In this document: in pieces, positions 27,101-39,150 of the stretch
Numbering within the stretch: the stretch's first letter is position 1
How the letters are laid out: each line of letters begins with the position of its first letter
Assembly: GCF_001640805.2 (NCBI RefSeq)
Contig: NC_066847.1
Location: 23,799,504-23,863,503 of the forward strand
Direction of reading: 5' to 3'
DNA length: 64,000 bases
From: Lates calcarifer
Taxonomy: Eukaryota > Chordata > Actinopteri > Centropomidae
The notes under the pieces: generated by a model
What the model was told of the DNA's origin: nothing
Database searches by the model: none
Seen by the model: the letters and a program-made list of their open reading frames with translations, nothing else
Made by a program: the position numbers and the translations under genes

Positions 27101-30100
27101 CTGACTACATTAGTACATGTATTGATGATAGGATACTGAATAAATGACTACTTTCTGTCTTGTGTTCCAGGAGTTTGTGTTAAGTGTAACAAGGCAGTGT
27201 ATGGCGCCAACCAGGCCTGCCAGGCCATGGGTAGCCTCTACCATGACAGCTGCTTCACCTGCAGTGCCTGCAGTAAGTACACACATATACGCAAATACAC
27301 ACTTCAAGTCCTTTCAAAACACTTTCAAACACTTTTCACTTTTTGCCTTGGGTGATTCACATGTAAAGCTCATGTCACCTCTTGACTAAGACCCTGTCCT
27401 CTTAAATCAAAGTGGTACCCTCTTCTTTAGTCTTTCATTGCCCCAAGCAAAAACACGCAATTATTTAGGGATTACCGTCCTGTACTGCTGGTGTTTGGTT
27501 TCTGGGTGTGCCAGTCACTCCTCTAGCCCACACATGGACACACAGAGTAAGACTTTTTGCAGACCAAATTCATCTGTCAATTAAATAATTTGTAGTATTA
27601 ATTCATGCTCTTTACTGTATTTAAGAAGTGTATCAAAATCATGTTCAGAGCTTGAAGCTGAAAAAGACTTGCATAAATGAGGTGGGACTTTTCAGCATGT
27701 ACTGCATGGAGCTGTTAATGACGAAAGCATGTGTTGCAGCAACTTGCACTGGTTGTCAGAACCTTTCACAACATCCTCAAAAACAATATCTGTTTGCAGT
27801 TTGTGTTTAAATCCCTGAGGCAGAAACTATGTACATTTTTCTGAGAGAATGAGTAAAGCCACACATGCGGTGGAATAGCTAACCGCTGTGTGTCTTGTGA
27901 GATGTGTTAACATAAAAATACATTAAGTTTTCACTGCTCCAAGGTGAGCTGTGTGGTAGATATTGTTGCTGTGACCTGAGTATGGTGTGTCAGTTTAGCA
28001 TTTTTTCAGTAGGCTACTCATTCAGCGCTGCACTGGCCAGGTTTTTAGGTTCAGGTTGATATTATGAAAGCAGAAACTGAGATGGGGAATGGATACCACT
28101 ATTATTGCTTGCATTACTGCTGAAAAAATGACCAGGTTTGCCTGACCAGTTAGTTACAGCAGGACATCAGTTATGGTTCATCACCCTGGCTGCACTGTCT
28201 CATGTATGACTGACCTGTAGCTTCCTGGATGGAAAAGCGGTACATTTTTATAGCTGAGGTATGACCCGACCCTCTACTCTAACCAATTAAATTCTCTGTC
28301 CCAATTATGGTGGGTATGTGGAGTATTTGCGGCACTGTGGTAACCTCTGCTCAGGCCCATTGTTCTGCAGCACCTTTGACCTTGCTGGTTGCACCCCCCA
28401 AATGTATGATCAACATCTCTGTTTTTTGTTTTACTCTTCCTCCTCTTTGTGTGTGTGTGTGTGTGTGTGTGGGGATGAAAAAGAGGAGACACGTTGTGGC
28501 TCAGGGTGAAACTAATGGGGGGGGGGGCTACACACCACATACCTCTCATACCTTGCTCCATGTGAGGGCATAAGGGTTGTGTTTGCTGTGAGCGGCCCCA
28601 GGGAAAAGCATCTTAGCTGGGGAGGAATGCTGGCATAGGGGCCCCTCAGTAGGTCAGGCTCCAGGAGGACACTGGATGCTGTTATGTCAGCTGGGTGCAA
28701 TAAGACGGGAGTACAGTATGAGTATGGGGGACAGGGAGACCATTCAGTGGGTGCACACCACCCACCACCACATGCAGCCAGAATGCGGGGGCACACCGAT
28801 ACATATACATGCATATGTATTCATGCTTGTGCCCACACAGTAAACAAGCGGATGCAGTCAGATTTATGGTGCTTTAATATCAAGCATTTCTTTTCATCCT
28901 CCTCCAGAACACTTGGATGAGTTGCATAACAAGTCTTTATGACCGTGAACTTCCTTCTATGCCCTTACTCCACCAGTTCCCCCCAGTGTGACTGAGAGGC
29001 AGGAGAACATTCCTGGTGGCTAAAGGAGCTCAGGCTGTCTGGGATTCAGCACTTCGCTGCAGGGGGGCTTCCCTTCAGGCTAATCATTGACTGTTTACAA
29101 ACAGTTAACGGTGCTGTACCAATTTCAGTTGGAGATTAAGTCCTGTTTGTTGGAATTTGGTTACACAGTAGCCAACAGATCTCTGAAAAGAGATTATATG
29201 AGATTCTCTTATATTTGCTTCCATTATATTTATATTTAAAATGAAATGCAAGTAGAAATGACTTCACAGATGTATGTGCCTTCCTTGCAGCTACATTAAG
29301 CATGTGGGTTGTTTTTTTTTTTTTCTTTTTGGTCATTTTTTCACACAACAGTAATGCAATAACAGTGGTATCCATTCCCCATCTCAGTTTCTACTTTCAT
29401 AATATCAGCCCTTTATCCCAGCCAGTCCACAGTCTTTGGAGAACACAAACAAGGATTTGATTGGTCCTGAATCGTTGGTATGTTAACATCTGGTGGGTAG
29501 AATGTCAGGGCCTTGACCAAATGTCCCAGGTGCTGTTCATAGTCAAAGAAATGCTTTCAAACTGCCAGAGACAATTCCTGTCAGTGCACAGAGGTTTTTT
29601 ACTTTGTCAATTTAACATACATAGATATATTTAGCAGGACAGCAAATGACGTAAGATGAGACTGAATAGTCTACAAATGTGAAATTGGTGTAAAAGAGAT
29701 GTGGCTCTTTTGCTGAAATGTCTTACTTGAGTAATCTACTCACAGGAAAGAGCAGAGTTAAGGCTCAACGAGGAAGTCATGGTAGGGTCATTGTGAACTG
29801 CTTATTTTCTGAATGGAATTACATAAGAGAATTCATAGAATGTTTTAATTAGAAAATGGCTGTGTGTTTTGTTCTGTCCCTCAGGTATTTTACATTTTTA
29901 TGAAAGTGCAACAGTCACACTTCTTTCTGGTGCTTTTCAAACCGTCAGCCCTGACTCCTGACTTTAATTAAGCTCTTATCTTTCTGCAAAGCCTTCCCTC
30001 TATGACTCACTTGGAAAAAAAAGGCAGGAATGCGAACAAGAGGAATGGCCCGTATCTCACTTTCATCCCCTTCATCCTTCCCTTTTTCCTTAAGGGACAC

Positions 30101-30852
30101 AGTTCCAAGATTGTCTGTCAGTAATTGCCCAAAGCCAGTTTGACACCTCGGCCCGATCAAAATAACTTGTCTCCTGATAAGGTGTTTACTGTACGAGCCT
30201 TGGCTAGACCTTGGCTGCTGTGAACATTATTATTCTATTAAAGTACAATAATTTAATTGTGAATAACTGGTCCAGAGAATTTCATGTGCCATTTATTTAA
30301 AAGGATAAATCATGGGGTTTATTTTTTTCAATTTTTTCTTTGTTGTTATCTCCATATTCAACATATAATTCAAGCTCATTGTTAAAGAAAAACAGTTTAT
30401 TGTTTTCTTTCACCCCTACTGACAAGCAAATTATCACCTTTAGTGATTTAAAGACAGGTCAACTGGTTTAATTAATGGTTCTTGACAAATCTCAGTACTT
30501 CGTCACATGGAGGTAAAGATCCCTACAAAAAAGTCCAGTGTTTCCATTAAGCAGTCCTGCTCAGTAACTTGCAACATTGCCCATGATGGCTTAATACTGA
30601 GACATCCCTGAATAAAGTAACATGAGTTGTGTTTCCTAGTGGCTAAATCAGTGTGTGAATCTATCTGGATACAAGTAATCAGGTAAACAGAGCATGAGAT
30701 GGGAGATAAAGAGGGCTCCTGTTTACCAAGGTTAACCCCTCCTCCTCCCTGCCTGTCCCCTCCCTCACCTCCCTGCTCAGAAAATGTGAGGAATGTTCCC
30801 TCTTCCTGTGGGACCTGGGCAAGAATAGCTATGTGAAGTGAGCAGGGAGCTT

Positions 30853-30888
<36 letters not shown>

Positions 30889-33072
30889 AGTGTGTGCTGC
30901 CATAAGAAGCCAGATCCAGACCATAGAACGATTAAAGCGCACAGACAGACAGGAAGCGCACCCAGCATGTGGAAAGACACCAGAAAGGAACAAAGAAGAA
31001 GAATACAGTGGGTCGTTGTAGGTCTTGGCCTGTGGTTGCCATGAAATCCAATAGAGCAGAGTGTTTAATCTATTGCACCTGTCTAGCAATTGGATTTTAT
31101 CAGCATTTTCTGCACATGTGTTTGATCCAGATGTGTTCCCTTTCCTGCTGCAGCCTGCTCTGTGTCCCAGCAATATTATATTAAGACACTAGCACACCAC
31201 AGATCCGTTTATTTGATTTATCTGCCTGGGATTTAGCAGGATATAATGAATATTGCAAGAGGGTCCATTACCTTCGAATGGCTGTAATTAATCACCACGG
31301 TCTTTATGCATTAGTGCTGTAACTATTTTCTGAGCCTGGGCTCATGGCCTCGCAAGATTTTCTACGAAGACATTTCAACATCATATCATTGACTTCTATA
31401 GTCCGCTTTAATCTACTCATTGTATCGCAATAATGACAAAACATTTTTTTCTTTCAGACTGTTTTTTAGAGGTCAAGGTACAGATCATGCTTTGTATTGC
31501 TCAAGTGAAATCACACAAATGGGCTTTTCTGTCTGTTTATTTCTCCAGGTCGAAGGCTTAGAGGGAAGGCTTTCTACTATGTCGGAGGGAAGGTTTTTTG
31601 TGAAGAGGACTTTCTGGTGAGCAGTCAATACACACTATATTTAGTATACCTCTGCTGAGTATGTGTTCTTCTAGTCTTTGTTGTGATTTCACCCAATGCA
31701 CTTCTCTGTTTAAAGTTGTAAAAATCTATCTATAATTACGACTAACAAGGAAACATCACTTTAAATCACCATTGTTAGGTTCAATTCACTTAAATGCAAC
31801 CAATAATATGTCAGCCTTCAACTTAAATAGACAATTTAGGGTAGACACGTTCACCTTGTGGCCCAGTTTACAACATGTAATGTAGCTGATTCATATCAAT
31901 TTCCTCCCTTGGGTGGGACTGGAAGGAGGTCAGTAACTGGAGAAGCTGCTTTGCTATGGTTTATAGGGTGGAGGGCAGTCAGGCCATTCACACCAGTGCA
32001 GTATGACCATATGTCCTTTGCACAAAAGGAAAACGTACAGTATGCATAATCACAGGATGTACATTTAACACAGTTGAAACCCTGTGGTAAAGTTTTTTGT
32101 AAGTTCAAGTGCACGTTTTGCACCCAGTGTGGTGACTGTGTCTTTATAGAAAATCCGCCCTTTTTTATTTTGCTGTAAGTACTTTCCCAACTCATCCTTT
32201 TATTTACACTGTCAGTAGCTCTGTGCGTGTTTACCCCAGGAGCCCTCGCTGTGTAAAACCGTATCTAATTGCCCTTCCACCAAAAGCTTTTAGCTGCTCA
32301 ATTAAAATCAAAATTTATACTGAATTAAATTTGCTCTGGCTCTGCTCCCTCTGTGTGCTGTTAATTACGGCTGCTCTTCTGCCTAGCCTGTTGGTGTGGC
32401 CATTCCTCACTGACACTGCTCATACATAATAAGGAATAATAAAGCTGAGCTGACTGATTCAAACACTGGATGAGTGAAATGCCAATCTCAGGAACCACGC
32501 CATATTCACTCTGAAAGGCCTCATTCTTTTGTAACAAATTCCACACACAGTCTGTGTTTGTTATGATTTTTTAATTGAAGACTGTAGCAATTCTGTTCTC
32601 AAAGAGGAAGAGTTGTTTTCATGATAAATTTAAGTACAACTACACATGCTAAACCACATAGGCTACTTGGGATTATGCCTGGGACACAGTGGAGCTGTTT
32701 AGTGCTCAGTCTGAAACAGAGAGTCAGGGATTTCAGTCATCCATTGAAGAACCAAATTCCAATGACATCACTGTCGTCTTTCCTCTGTCTGTTAAAGTAC
32801 TCTGGTTTCCAGCAGTCTGCGGACAAGTGCAACGCATGTGGACATCTGATTATGGACATGGTGAGTGTCTGTTACTTCTCTCCAGTCTATGTGTGCTTTT
32901 ATGTGGGAGTTTGTGTGCGTGGGTCTGAGCCAGGTGATCTCAGCAGAAGCTTAGCGTTACTTCACCCTAAATGAGCTTTCTGTGGGCACATCTGGATAAA
33001 AACTCTGGAGGGAAGCATCGGATCTGTGAGTGTGTGTCCCGCACTTTCTCATACATGTACAGTACGCACGCA

Positions 33073-33120
<48 letters not shown>

Positions 33121-36006
33121 CTCATGGGTAAAAACAAAAACAGACAAAGCATGTGATCAAGTCAGGAAGTGCTGCAGCATTTGAGGGATTTTTCTTGACA
33201 TGACTCCACACACAGAGCTGAAGGAGTTTTTACTGTGCTGCCTTATCTTCACATCTGCACATTCAAAATGCTCTCTTACAATAGAAATCTGCTGGGCATG
33301 CTCACTGAGAGTGTTTTTTTCTATCTTATGTACATCTTCTTGTATGTTACATAGGACATATTGTTTGCTTCTATCTTAAATCTATCAGAGAAGACATAGT
33401 ATTATTACTTAACTCTTGTGGTTTTCTTTCAGTTTTATTTGGTAGGTGTGATTACTTGTTGCTCTTGGTAAGCTTATTCTTAGCCTTGTCCTTTTCTTTG
33501 TTGCTGTGATGACTCAGTATACCCACATGGATCATTAAAAATTAATCTAATCTAAAGGCAAAAACTATTTTTACTCTCTTGGATACAGAGAGTGAGGAAA
33601 TGTGAAGCAGAATGAAACCAAGCACAGATTTCCTGATGTTCTTCACTTATTTCTTTCTTTATAGATCCTGCAGGCCCTCGGGAAGTCCTACCACCCTGGC
33701 TGTTTCCGTTGCGTCGTTTGTAATGAGAGTCTTGATGGAGTGCCCTTCACTGTGGACACTGAAAATAAGATCTACTGTGTCAAAGACTACCACAGGTGAG
33801 CGTCACTTGTTACCCAGTAGCTCAGAGTAACACGAGCACATGACCTGAATTTATCTGTGTTAAATTAGTTTAGCGTGACCCTGGAAGAAAAAAATTCCTT
33901 GGTTTCATATTCCAAGTTGAATCACAGCGCAGCCCCTTAACTTTCCCTTGCTGCTGCTGCAGGGTCAGGTTGAGAAGCATCTGCAAGAGTTTCTTTCTGA
34001 CACGTGTAGCAGACACATGAGAAGTGTACTCAGGGATGAAAGGAGAGTTAGGGGGAGGGAGAAAAGATCACTGTCCAGTTAGAGGTGTGAGGAGTGGTGT
34101 GCGGCCATGGCTCCTCTCCTCTAAACTCAACAGTGACATTCTCTGGAAGGGCAAATACAGGGCTTCTAACGTCTGAATGAAGAATCTGAGTTTTGTGTGT
34201 GTGTGAGGAAAATTGATGTTGTGCCTGTTAGCCACTCTTAGAAACTGTATGTAAATGTGAATTATCAACAGCAGTACCTGGAGTGCCTCAGCTTCTACGG
34301 CAGCTCTATAGTTAACAGCCGTTTTTCTCTCTGCTGGGACAGCATGTACTTCCCAGCCAAGCACACGGCCGATCACTGTCTGGCAGCTCCCACATGTTCT
34401 CTATGCTGATTAAATCAGACAAACTTTATTGTGTATACAGTATGTGTTTGACTTTTAGCCACAGTCATGCCCATCCACACTAAGAGGCCCTTTGTTATTC
34501 TCTCAGACATCCAGGTGCCAGCCATGTGTGTGGAAATAATGAATTCATTTTGCTTTTTGTTTTTCTACTGCTTTTTGGAGATTTGGAGAATCACGTGTGT
34601 GATGGAAAGCCAGCACATCTGCAAGCCTGGCATATCCTGAATTGAATCTAGATCTCAAATCTGGTCAGAGTCAAGAGAGAAAGAGGGGGCTAAATGGGTT
34701 TAAAGGTTGACAGAGGGACATCAGATATGAACTGTAATCTGTGGATAGATTGAATTTCTCTTCAGTTCATTAATTAACTGAATGAAACATATTTGGTGTA
34801 GTTAACCAATTTGTCGTCTTTGTCTCCATCTCTCTCTCTCAGGGTCCTGGCCCCTAAATGTGCAGCCTGTAATCAGCCTATTCTGCCATCAGAGGTAAGA
34901 TAACATCAGCTTGTGATAAATATATATCTTGACCATGATTATGGTTTTGTGTTGGGATAAAGTTTTTATCATATAATTTAGATTACTTGGCTCAGGAGGT
35001 AGAGCGGTTGCCCACCAATCAGAGGGTCAGTGGTTTGATCCTGGCTCCTCCAGTCAAATCCTTGCAAGATACCGAACCCCAGATTGCCCCGATGTATCAT
35101 ACGTAGTCTGAATGTGTGTGTATGTGAGCACTTCGTATAGGTAGTGCTGTATGAATGTGTGTGTGAATGGGTGAATCTGACCTGTAGTGTGCAGCGCTTT
35201 GAATGACTGATATGACTAGAAAAGTACTATATAAGTGCAGTCCATTACACTGATGTTAAGGTAATGCTCTGATAGTAGTATTACATTACTAGTACTATCC
35301 ACATATTGCATATCCATTGGTGTATTGTGTATGTTGTGTGTATGCTCCTGGTGGTGCTGTGTTCTTTGTCATGTTATAGCAGCAGAATGTGTTATATGTG
35401 TAATGTGAGATGTGTGTGCTGAATGTTTTTAAAACTTAAAGCTTAAAATATACTCAGTGGTAGATGCCAATTTTCTTAATTTCCTGGCAAATGTATTTGT
35501 GACTGAAATGTTAACCTACTGTAGATGTACACAACAATATGATAAATTCATGGATTTTTTTTTTAACTTGGCTCTAGAGAATAATTAACCCTGTGGTGAA
35601 CTTGAGTTACAGCCAGGTCTGAGCAAAGACTGGCAGTGGAGGCATACGCAGTATCAGTTGTAGTGTTTAAGCATCAAACCCTGTCAAAGTGCCAAAGGCA
35701 AGTTTCAGTGTAGAGGGAGTGTAACATGAATTTCAGCACGGTGCACGGTGTGAATCATCCAGACAGTGTTCACCTTTACCTGTGGTCCTTCAGCTAGCAG
35801 GAACTCGGCAGATTAGAAATCCTTATCTCCTCATGTTTACTCACTTATAACCCAAACGTAGAATTTAGCTGTGGAAATAGCAGTTAGTTCAGCACAGCCA
35901 TATTTCCCACTAGACCACAGGTCAACACGATGTGAGGCCTAATATCTCTGTGCTGTGATTTGATGTGGTTTAAAGGAAGAGGAGGAGGATAGTAGGGAGA
36001 AGTGTG

Positions 36007-36077
<71 letters not shown>

Positions 36078-37686
36078 ACACGCTGGCAAAAGCAAAGAAA
36101 TGTCCAAAATTAGAGTTGACTTTGCTGGAATGTCCCTTGCCCTTCCCCTTTAGTAAGCAGTGAAGCCGGTATTTAGAGGAGAGGTACTGTGTGTGTCTGT
36201 GTGTGTGTGTATAGGGGGTAGGGGGCTTAGTCTGTCTTGTGCATTCATGCTGTTGTATAGAGGGGAGTTCAGGGGAGTTCCCTCTCAGGCTGACATTGTG
36301 ATATTGTAACCAAAAAAAGATTACAAAAAACCCCCAACTGCTGTCTCTGTGGACAAATCAGGAGGACAAAGAGCACACTTACAAAATGTTCAGATTAAGA
36401 TACAAGACCTTTGTACATATTTGTAAATGATCACAATCTTTTGCTCCCAGCGGCTAGATTTTGTGTCTATATCCACGTGTACCAGTAGGATTTGCAAGTT
36501 CAATTTTGTCACAAAGGTCCTGAGCTCTTTTTTCCCAAAAAATATAATGAAACTTTATTGATAATGCAGCTTCAGAGTGGGTTTGTGCTCAAAGGGATGA
36601 TTGTAATGCAGAGAAGTTAAAAGTACAGAAAATTCAGCTCTTGGCTTACATCAGTGTGCTCACGCTTTTTATCGATCTTCTTTTGAAGCTTTTGTCAGAC
36701 TGACAAGTTGAATAGAATAAGACAGTGGAGTGTCTCCTGGCGAGATTGGCTTCAGTTACATTTGTCTGTCTGAATTTCTTTCCAGGGCTCTGATGAAACC
36801 ATTCGAGTTGTATCTATGGACAAAGACTATCATGTGGAATGCTATCACTGTGAGGTGGGTAGAAAACAAGTCTCGATTCGCTGCTACAAAACTGAAAACA
36901 TGCCTGTTTAGTAACAGCAAGCCAGGGAGCCTCTGAATGGCTCATTAAGAGAAATCATAATGAGTAGACCCCCAAGCTTAATTACAGTCTTGGCAATAAT
37001 TATGTACTGCTGAGGAGAGCAGGTATGCAACACCTCATCATCACTATCTCATCAGTTTACTCAAGTGCCTCTCTCTCTCTTTTTTTTGCCAAAGGCTGAT
37101 TGACAGCTGCTGTTCTTTCATTTCACGTACATAAAAATCAGTGGGGTGTAAAGAGCAGCTCCCTCTTAAAGTAGTGTTTAACTGTTGAGTGACTGTGTCC
37201 TCCCAGTCAGTTTTTCTTTAAAAGAGGAACATGAACATGTTTTGCCTTTGTAGACAGATTTCTTTCTTGAAACTGTGAGCCATAAGGCAGATAAAGGAAT
37301 CTCTGATGAACCATGAACCAGGAATGTACTAATGATGAGACGTTCAGATCTTTTTGTAAATGTGGAGATAAATCTCTTGTAAGTGCCTGTATTTGCACAC
37401 TTCCGAGACAATAATTGCTGTCCAGTCTTTCAGTTGTTGGAAATGTGGTCAACGCAGAGCAGGAATCAAACCAATTATCCTCTGCTCTGTCTGTTCAGGC
37501 TCATTCAGTGGATGCATCCCTCTCATCCACCTCATCCTCTGTGTCTTTTAGGACTGCAAGATGGAGCTGAATGACGAGGAGGGTCACCGCTGCTACCCTC
37601 TGAACGGCCACCTTCTCTGCCACTCCTGCCACCTGAAGCACATTGAGCCCAGCAGCTCCTCTTCCATCACTGCCCCTTCCTACTAA
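20735..37686 (+). CDS. limd1: limd1, LIM domain-containing protein 1 (complete, 8 coding exons)
   Basis: An Ajuba/zyxin-family scaffold acting at adhesions, P-bodies and the nucleus; known roles of the family member are LATS binding in Hippo signalling, PHD2/VHL bridging in HIF degradation and miRNA silencing. Exons 20735-21983, 27171-27272, 31549-31616, 32798-32860, 33665-33795, 34843-34894, 36786-36854 and 37552-37686 join to 1869 bases, 622 residues plus TAA. The N-terminus [20 protein letters not shown] is diagnostic of LIMD1 rather than AJUBA or WTIP. Residues about 100-400 are low-complexity, rich in Ser, Pro and Gln. Three LIM domains follow with every zinc ligand present: LIM1 (C419, C422, H441, C444, C447, C450, C468, D471), LIM2 (C484, C487, H504, C507, C510, C513, C532, D535), LIM3 (C544, C547, H571, C574, C577, C580, C601, C604). 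Human LIMD1 has 676 residues. The start has a good Kozak context (A at -3, G at +4) and an in-frame TAA upstream at 20681-20683. A limd1a/limd1b assignment is not possible from this window alone. Confidence 0.96.
24107..24204. repeat. (CA)n microsatellite, limd1 intron 1
   Basis: About 66 bases of pure CA, then an interrupted CA/ATACA tail. Confidence 0.98.
26078..26112. repeat. GGGCT minisatellite, limd1 intron 1
   Basis: About six tandem copies of a GGGCT pentamer with one GGGTT variant. Confidence 0.9.
27171..27272 (+). CDS. limd1: limd1 exon 2 (LIM1, first finger)
   Basis: The acceptor is CTTGTGTTCCAG and the donor GTAAGT. It encodes [20 protein letters not shown], then [14 protein letters not shown], with ligands C419, C422, H441, C444, C447 and C450. 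Confidence 0.95.
27273..31548. other. limd1 intron 2
   Basis: A GT run near 28446-28471, a G run at 28517-28527 and the (GT)n at 30857. No exon seen. Confidence 0.7.
30857..30896. repeat. (GT)n microsatellite, limd1 intron 2
   Basis: A GT run with one TATGTGAG interruption. Confidence 0.95.
31549..31616 (+). CDS. limd1: limd1 exon 3 (LIM1, second finger)
   Basis: The acceptor is TTTCTCCAG and the donor GTGAGC. It encodes [20 protein letters not shown], then FL. C468 and D471 complete LIM1. Confidence 0.93.
32798..32860 (+). CDS. limd1: limd1 exon 4 (start of LIM2)
   Basis: A 63-base exon, phase 0 at both ends. It encodes [20 protein letters not shown], then Met; ligands C484 and C487. The acceptor is GTTAAAG with pyrimidine-rich sequence a little upstream; it is weaker than its neighbours but the protein match is unambiguous. 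Donor GTGAGT. Confidence 0.92.
33068..33119. repeat. (CG)n(CA)n microsatellite, limd1 intron 4
   Basis: A short CGCATGCGCGCGCG block followed by about 36 bases of CA. All alternating purine-pyrimidine. Confidence 0.96.
33665..33795 (+). CDS. limd1: limd1 exon 5 (LIM2)
   Basis: The acceptor is TTCTTTATAG and the donor GTGAGC. It encodes [20 protein letters not shown], then [20 protein letters not shown] and DYH, completing LIM2 with H504, C507, C510, C513, C532 and D535. Confidence 0.95.
34843..34894 (+). CDS. limd1: limd1 exon 6 (start of LIM3)
   Basis: A 52-base exon with acceptor CTCTCTCTCAG and donor GTAAGA. It encodes [17 protein letters not shown], with ligands C544 and C547. Confidence 0.93.
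34983..35250 (+). mobile_element. tRNA-derived SINE in limd1 intron 6
   Basis: Starts with a tRNA-like head: A-box region GGCTCAGGAGGTAGAGCGG near 34989 and B box GGTTTGATCC at 35032-35041, with CTCCTCCAGTC after it. A tail runs through GATACCGAACCCCAGATTGC, repeated GTGTGTGAATG motifs, and ends GACTAGAAAAGTACTATATAAGTGCAGTCC. I recognise this layout as a common teleost tRNA-derived SINE, here in the same orientation as limd1. Edges are approximate. Confidence 0.85.
36009..36077. repeat. (CA)n microsatellite, limd1 intron 6
   Basis: About 68 bases of uninterrupted CA. Confidence 0.98.
36786..36854 (+). CDS. limd1: limd1 exon 7 (LIM3)
   Basis: The acceptor is TTTCTTTCCAG and the donor GTGGGT. 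It encodes [20 protein letters not shown], then HCE. H571, C574 and C577 are ligands. Almost identical to human over this stretch. Confidence 0.95.
37552..37686 (+). CDS. limd1: limd1 exon 8 (end of LIM3 and C-terminus)
   Basis: The acceptor is GTGTCTTTTAG. It encodes [20 protein letters not shown], then [13 protein letters not shown] and a Ser-rich tail ending APSY; TAA at 37684-37686. C580, C601 and C604 complete LIM3. The tail differs from the human C-terminus. Confidence 0.94.
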   Translation, partial: DCKMELNDEEGHRCYPLNGHLLCHSCHLKHIEPSSSSSITAPSY

Positions 37687-39150
37687 CTCTGCTGCAGGTG
37701 GAGGGAGACACCTGGTGGATTTAAGAAGGAACTGCCAAAGAGTGACTTTGAACTGCAGGAGCTGATGTGTACAATTCTTGTTGTAGAGGACTGATTGCTT
37801 TAACGCCTCAGATCACACCACGGTCTGATGTGTATTTTGACAGGAATGTTAATGAAGTCTCCATTGTGCAGAACCCAAAAAGGTTATGACCCATTGATGA
37901 AGTATCGTAATACACCAAAACCCTACTTTGAATGCAGTGAAGCGTTGCGCTGTCTCTGCTGCATACTGACTTTGCTGAAGTGATGCCATATGATTATTTT
38001 TTTATGTAAATATCAGTTGCATTGGCTGTGTAAATATCTTATAGTCAATTCGTTTTAGATACTGTGTGCCTTCAACTTCACATTCACACTTGTGCTGTGA
38101 AAGTACCGTTCAAATCAGTCTATAAATCCTATAAGTCCAAAGCTTCAACTAATAATGAACATTTACAACAATATTGTGCAGGTCAGCTCCTCACAAATCA
38201 ATCACAGGTACCTAATGTTTCAGTCAGATAGAAAAGACAATCTGCTGTTCACTCACATGTTTGAAAATAATGGTTTAGTCATATGACAATCTGCTTCCTG
38301 CTTTTGTTTTGGATGTGTACTGTTCCTCTGGAGGGAGCACAGCAACTTCTACATGCAATAATAACAGCTGGTGTGTATTTATACAAAATGATTTTTGTTA
38401 TTGAATACTATTTTAATCAGTTACAAAATGTTTATTTTCCTCTCATAGTGGTTAGCAGTGGCCATGTAGGGGGATTAAACAGCACAGGCATTCTGTGAAA
38501 GGCCTCAGCATGTTGACCTGCATATAGAGCCAACATTTACATGCAAATACCGGTATGCAATAAATTATATCTAGTAATAACTTATGAATGCAACCATTTC
38601 TTCCAGGTTGTTTGTTGCTGTTTGTTGCCTCTCTAAACTCAAACTCAAAACATTTTATAAGTTTTTCTTTTTGCAGTCTGAGCAAAAATGCTGACAGCCA
38701 GGTTCTACTGTTAGAGAATAAACAGCCGTGATTTGCCACATGCAGCCTGTTCTGAGCACTTAGAGATAGTTGTGTGAGTTTTCTATGCACCTATGAAGAT
38801 GTTGGTATTAGACCTGTAGGTTGATGTATTTTGTTACATTTGCATACATTGTATATTTAAAAAAGATATATATTGTAGGCCTACATTCATTTACCTTTGT
38901 TTCATTTTGGCTTTTGTGCGAAACCCCTTCAATACTAATTTGATTTGCAGTGGGGAGTTCAGTTTTGATTGCCTACCTTTGCCATCCAAATGTTATTCCT
39001 GTCTTCAGTTTACTAACTTAATACTAACTTTGTTTGTCATTTGAGGTCCTTATTTCATAGTCAACTGAGAATTAAGATGAAGAGCAATCATATACATATG
39101 TGCTGTATGATTGTTGTAAGAAAATATTTAATAAATGCATTGCAATAGAC
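37687..39150 (+). other. limd1: limd1 3'UTR
   Basis: AT-rich non-coding sequence after the stop. Candidate poly(A) signals are AATAAA at 38559-38564 and 39130-39135; alternative use would give UTRs of about 0.9 and 1.5 kb. Two UGUAAAUA motifs lie at 38005-38012 and 38029-38036. The end is inferred. Confidence 0.6.

Larger units (their letters stand above)
21984..27170. other. limd1 intron 1
   Basis: CA tracts at 23083-23112 and 24107-24204, short GT and CA runs near 24341 and 26159, and the GGGCT minisatellite. No exon seen. Confidence 0.7.

Noticed and set aside
33500..33560. Possible LINE 3' tail (ATCTAATCTA after GGATCATTAAAA)
   Set aside because: Too short and degenerate to separate from chance.
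34983..35060. Functional tRNA gene
   Set aside because: A and B boxes are present, but it continues into a SINE tail and the cloverleaf is not complete.
20735..37686. Calling the three-LIM gene ajuba or wtip
   Set aside because: The N-terminus and linkage to lars2 fit LIMD1; AJUBA and WTIP begin differently.
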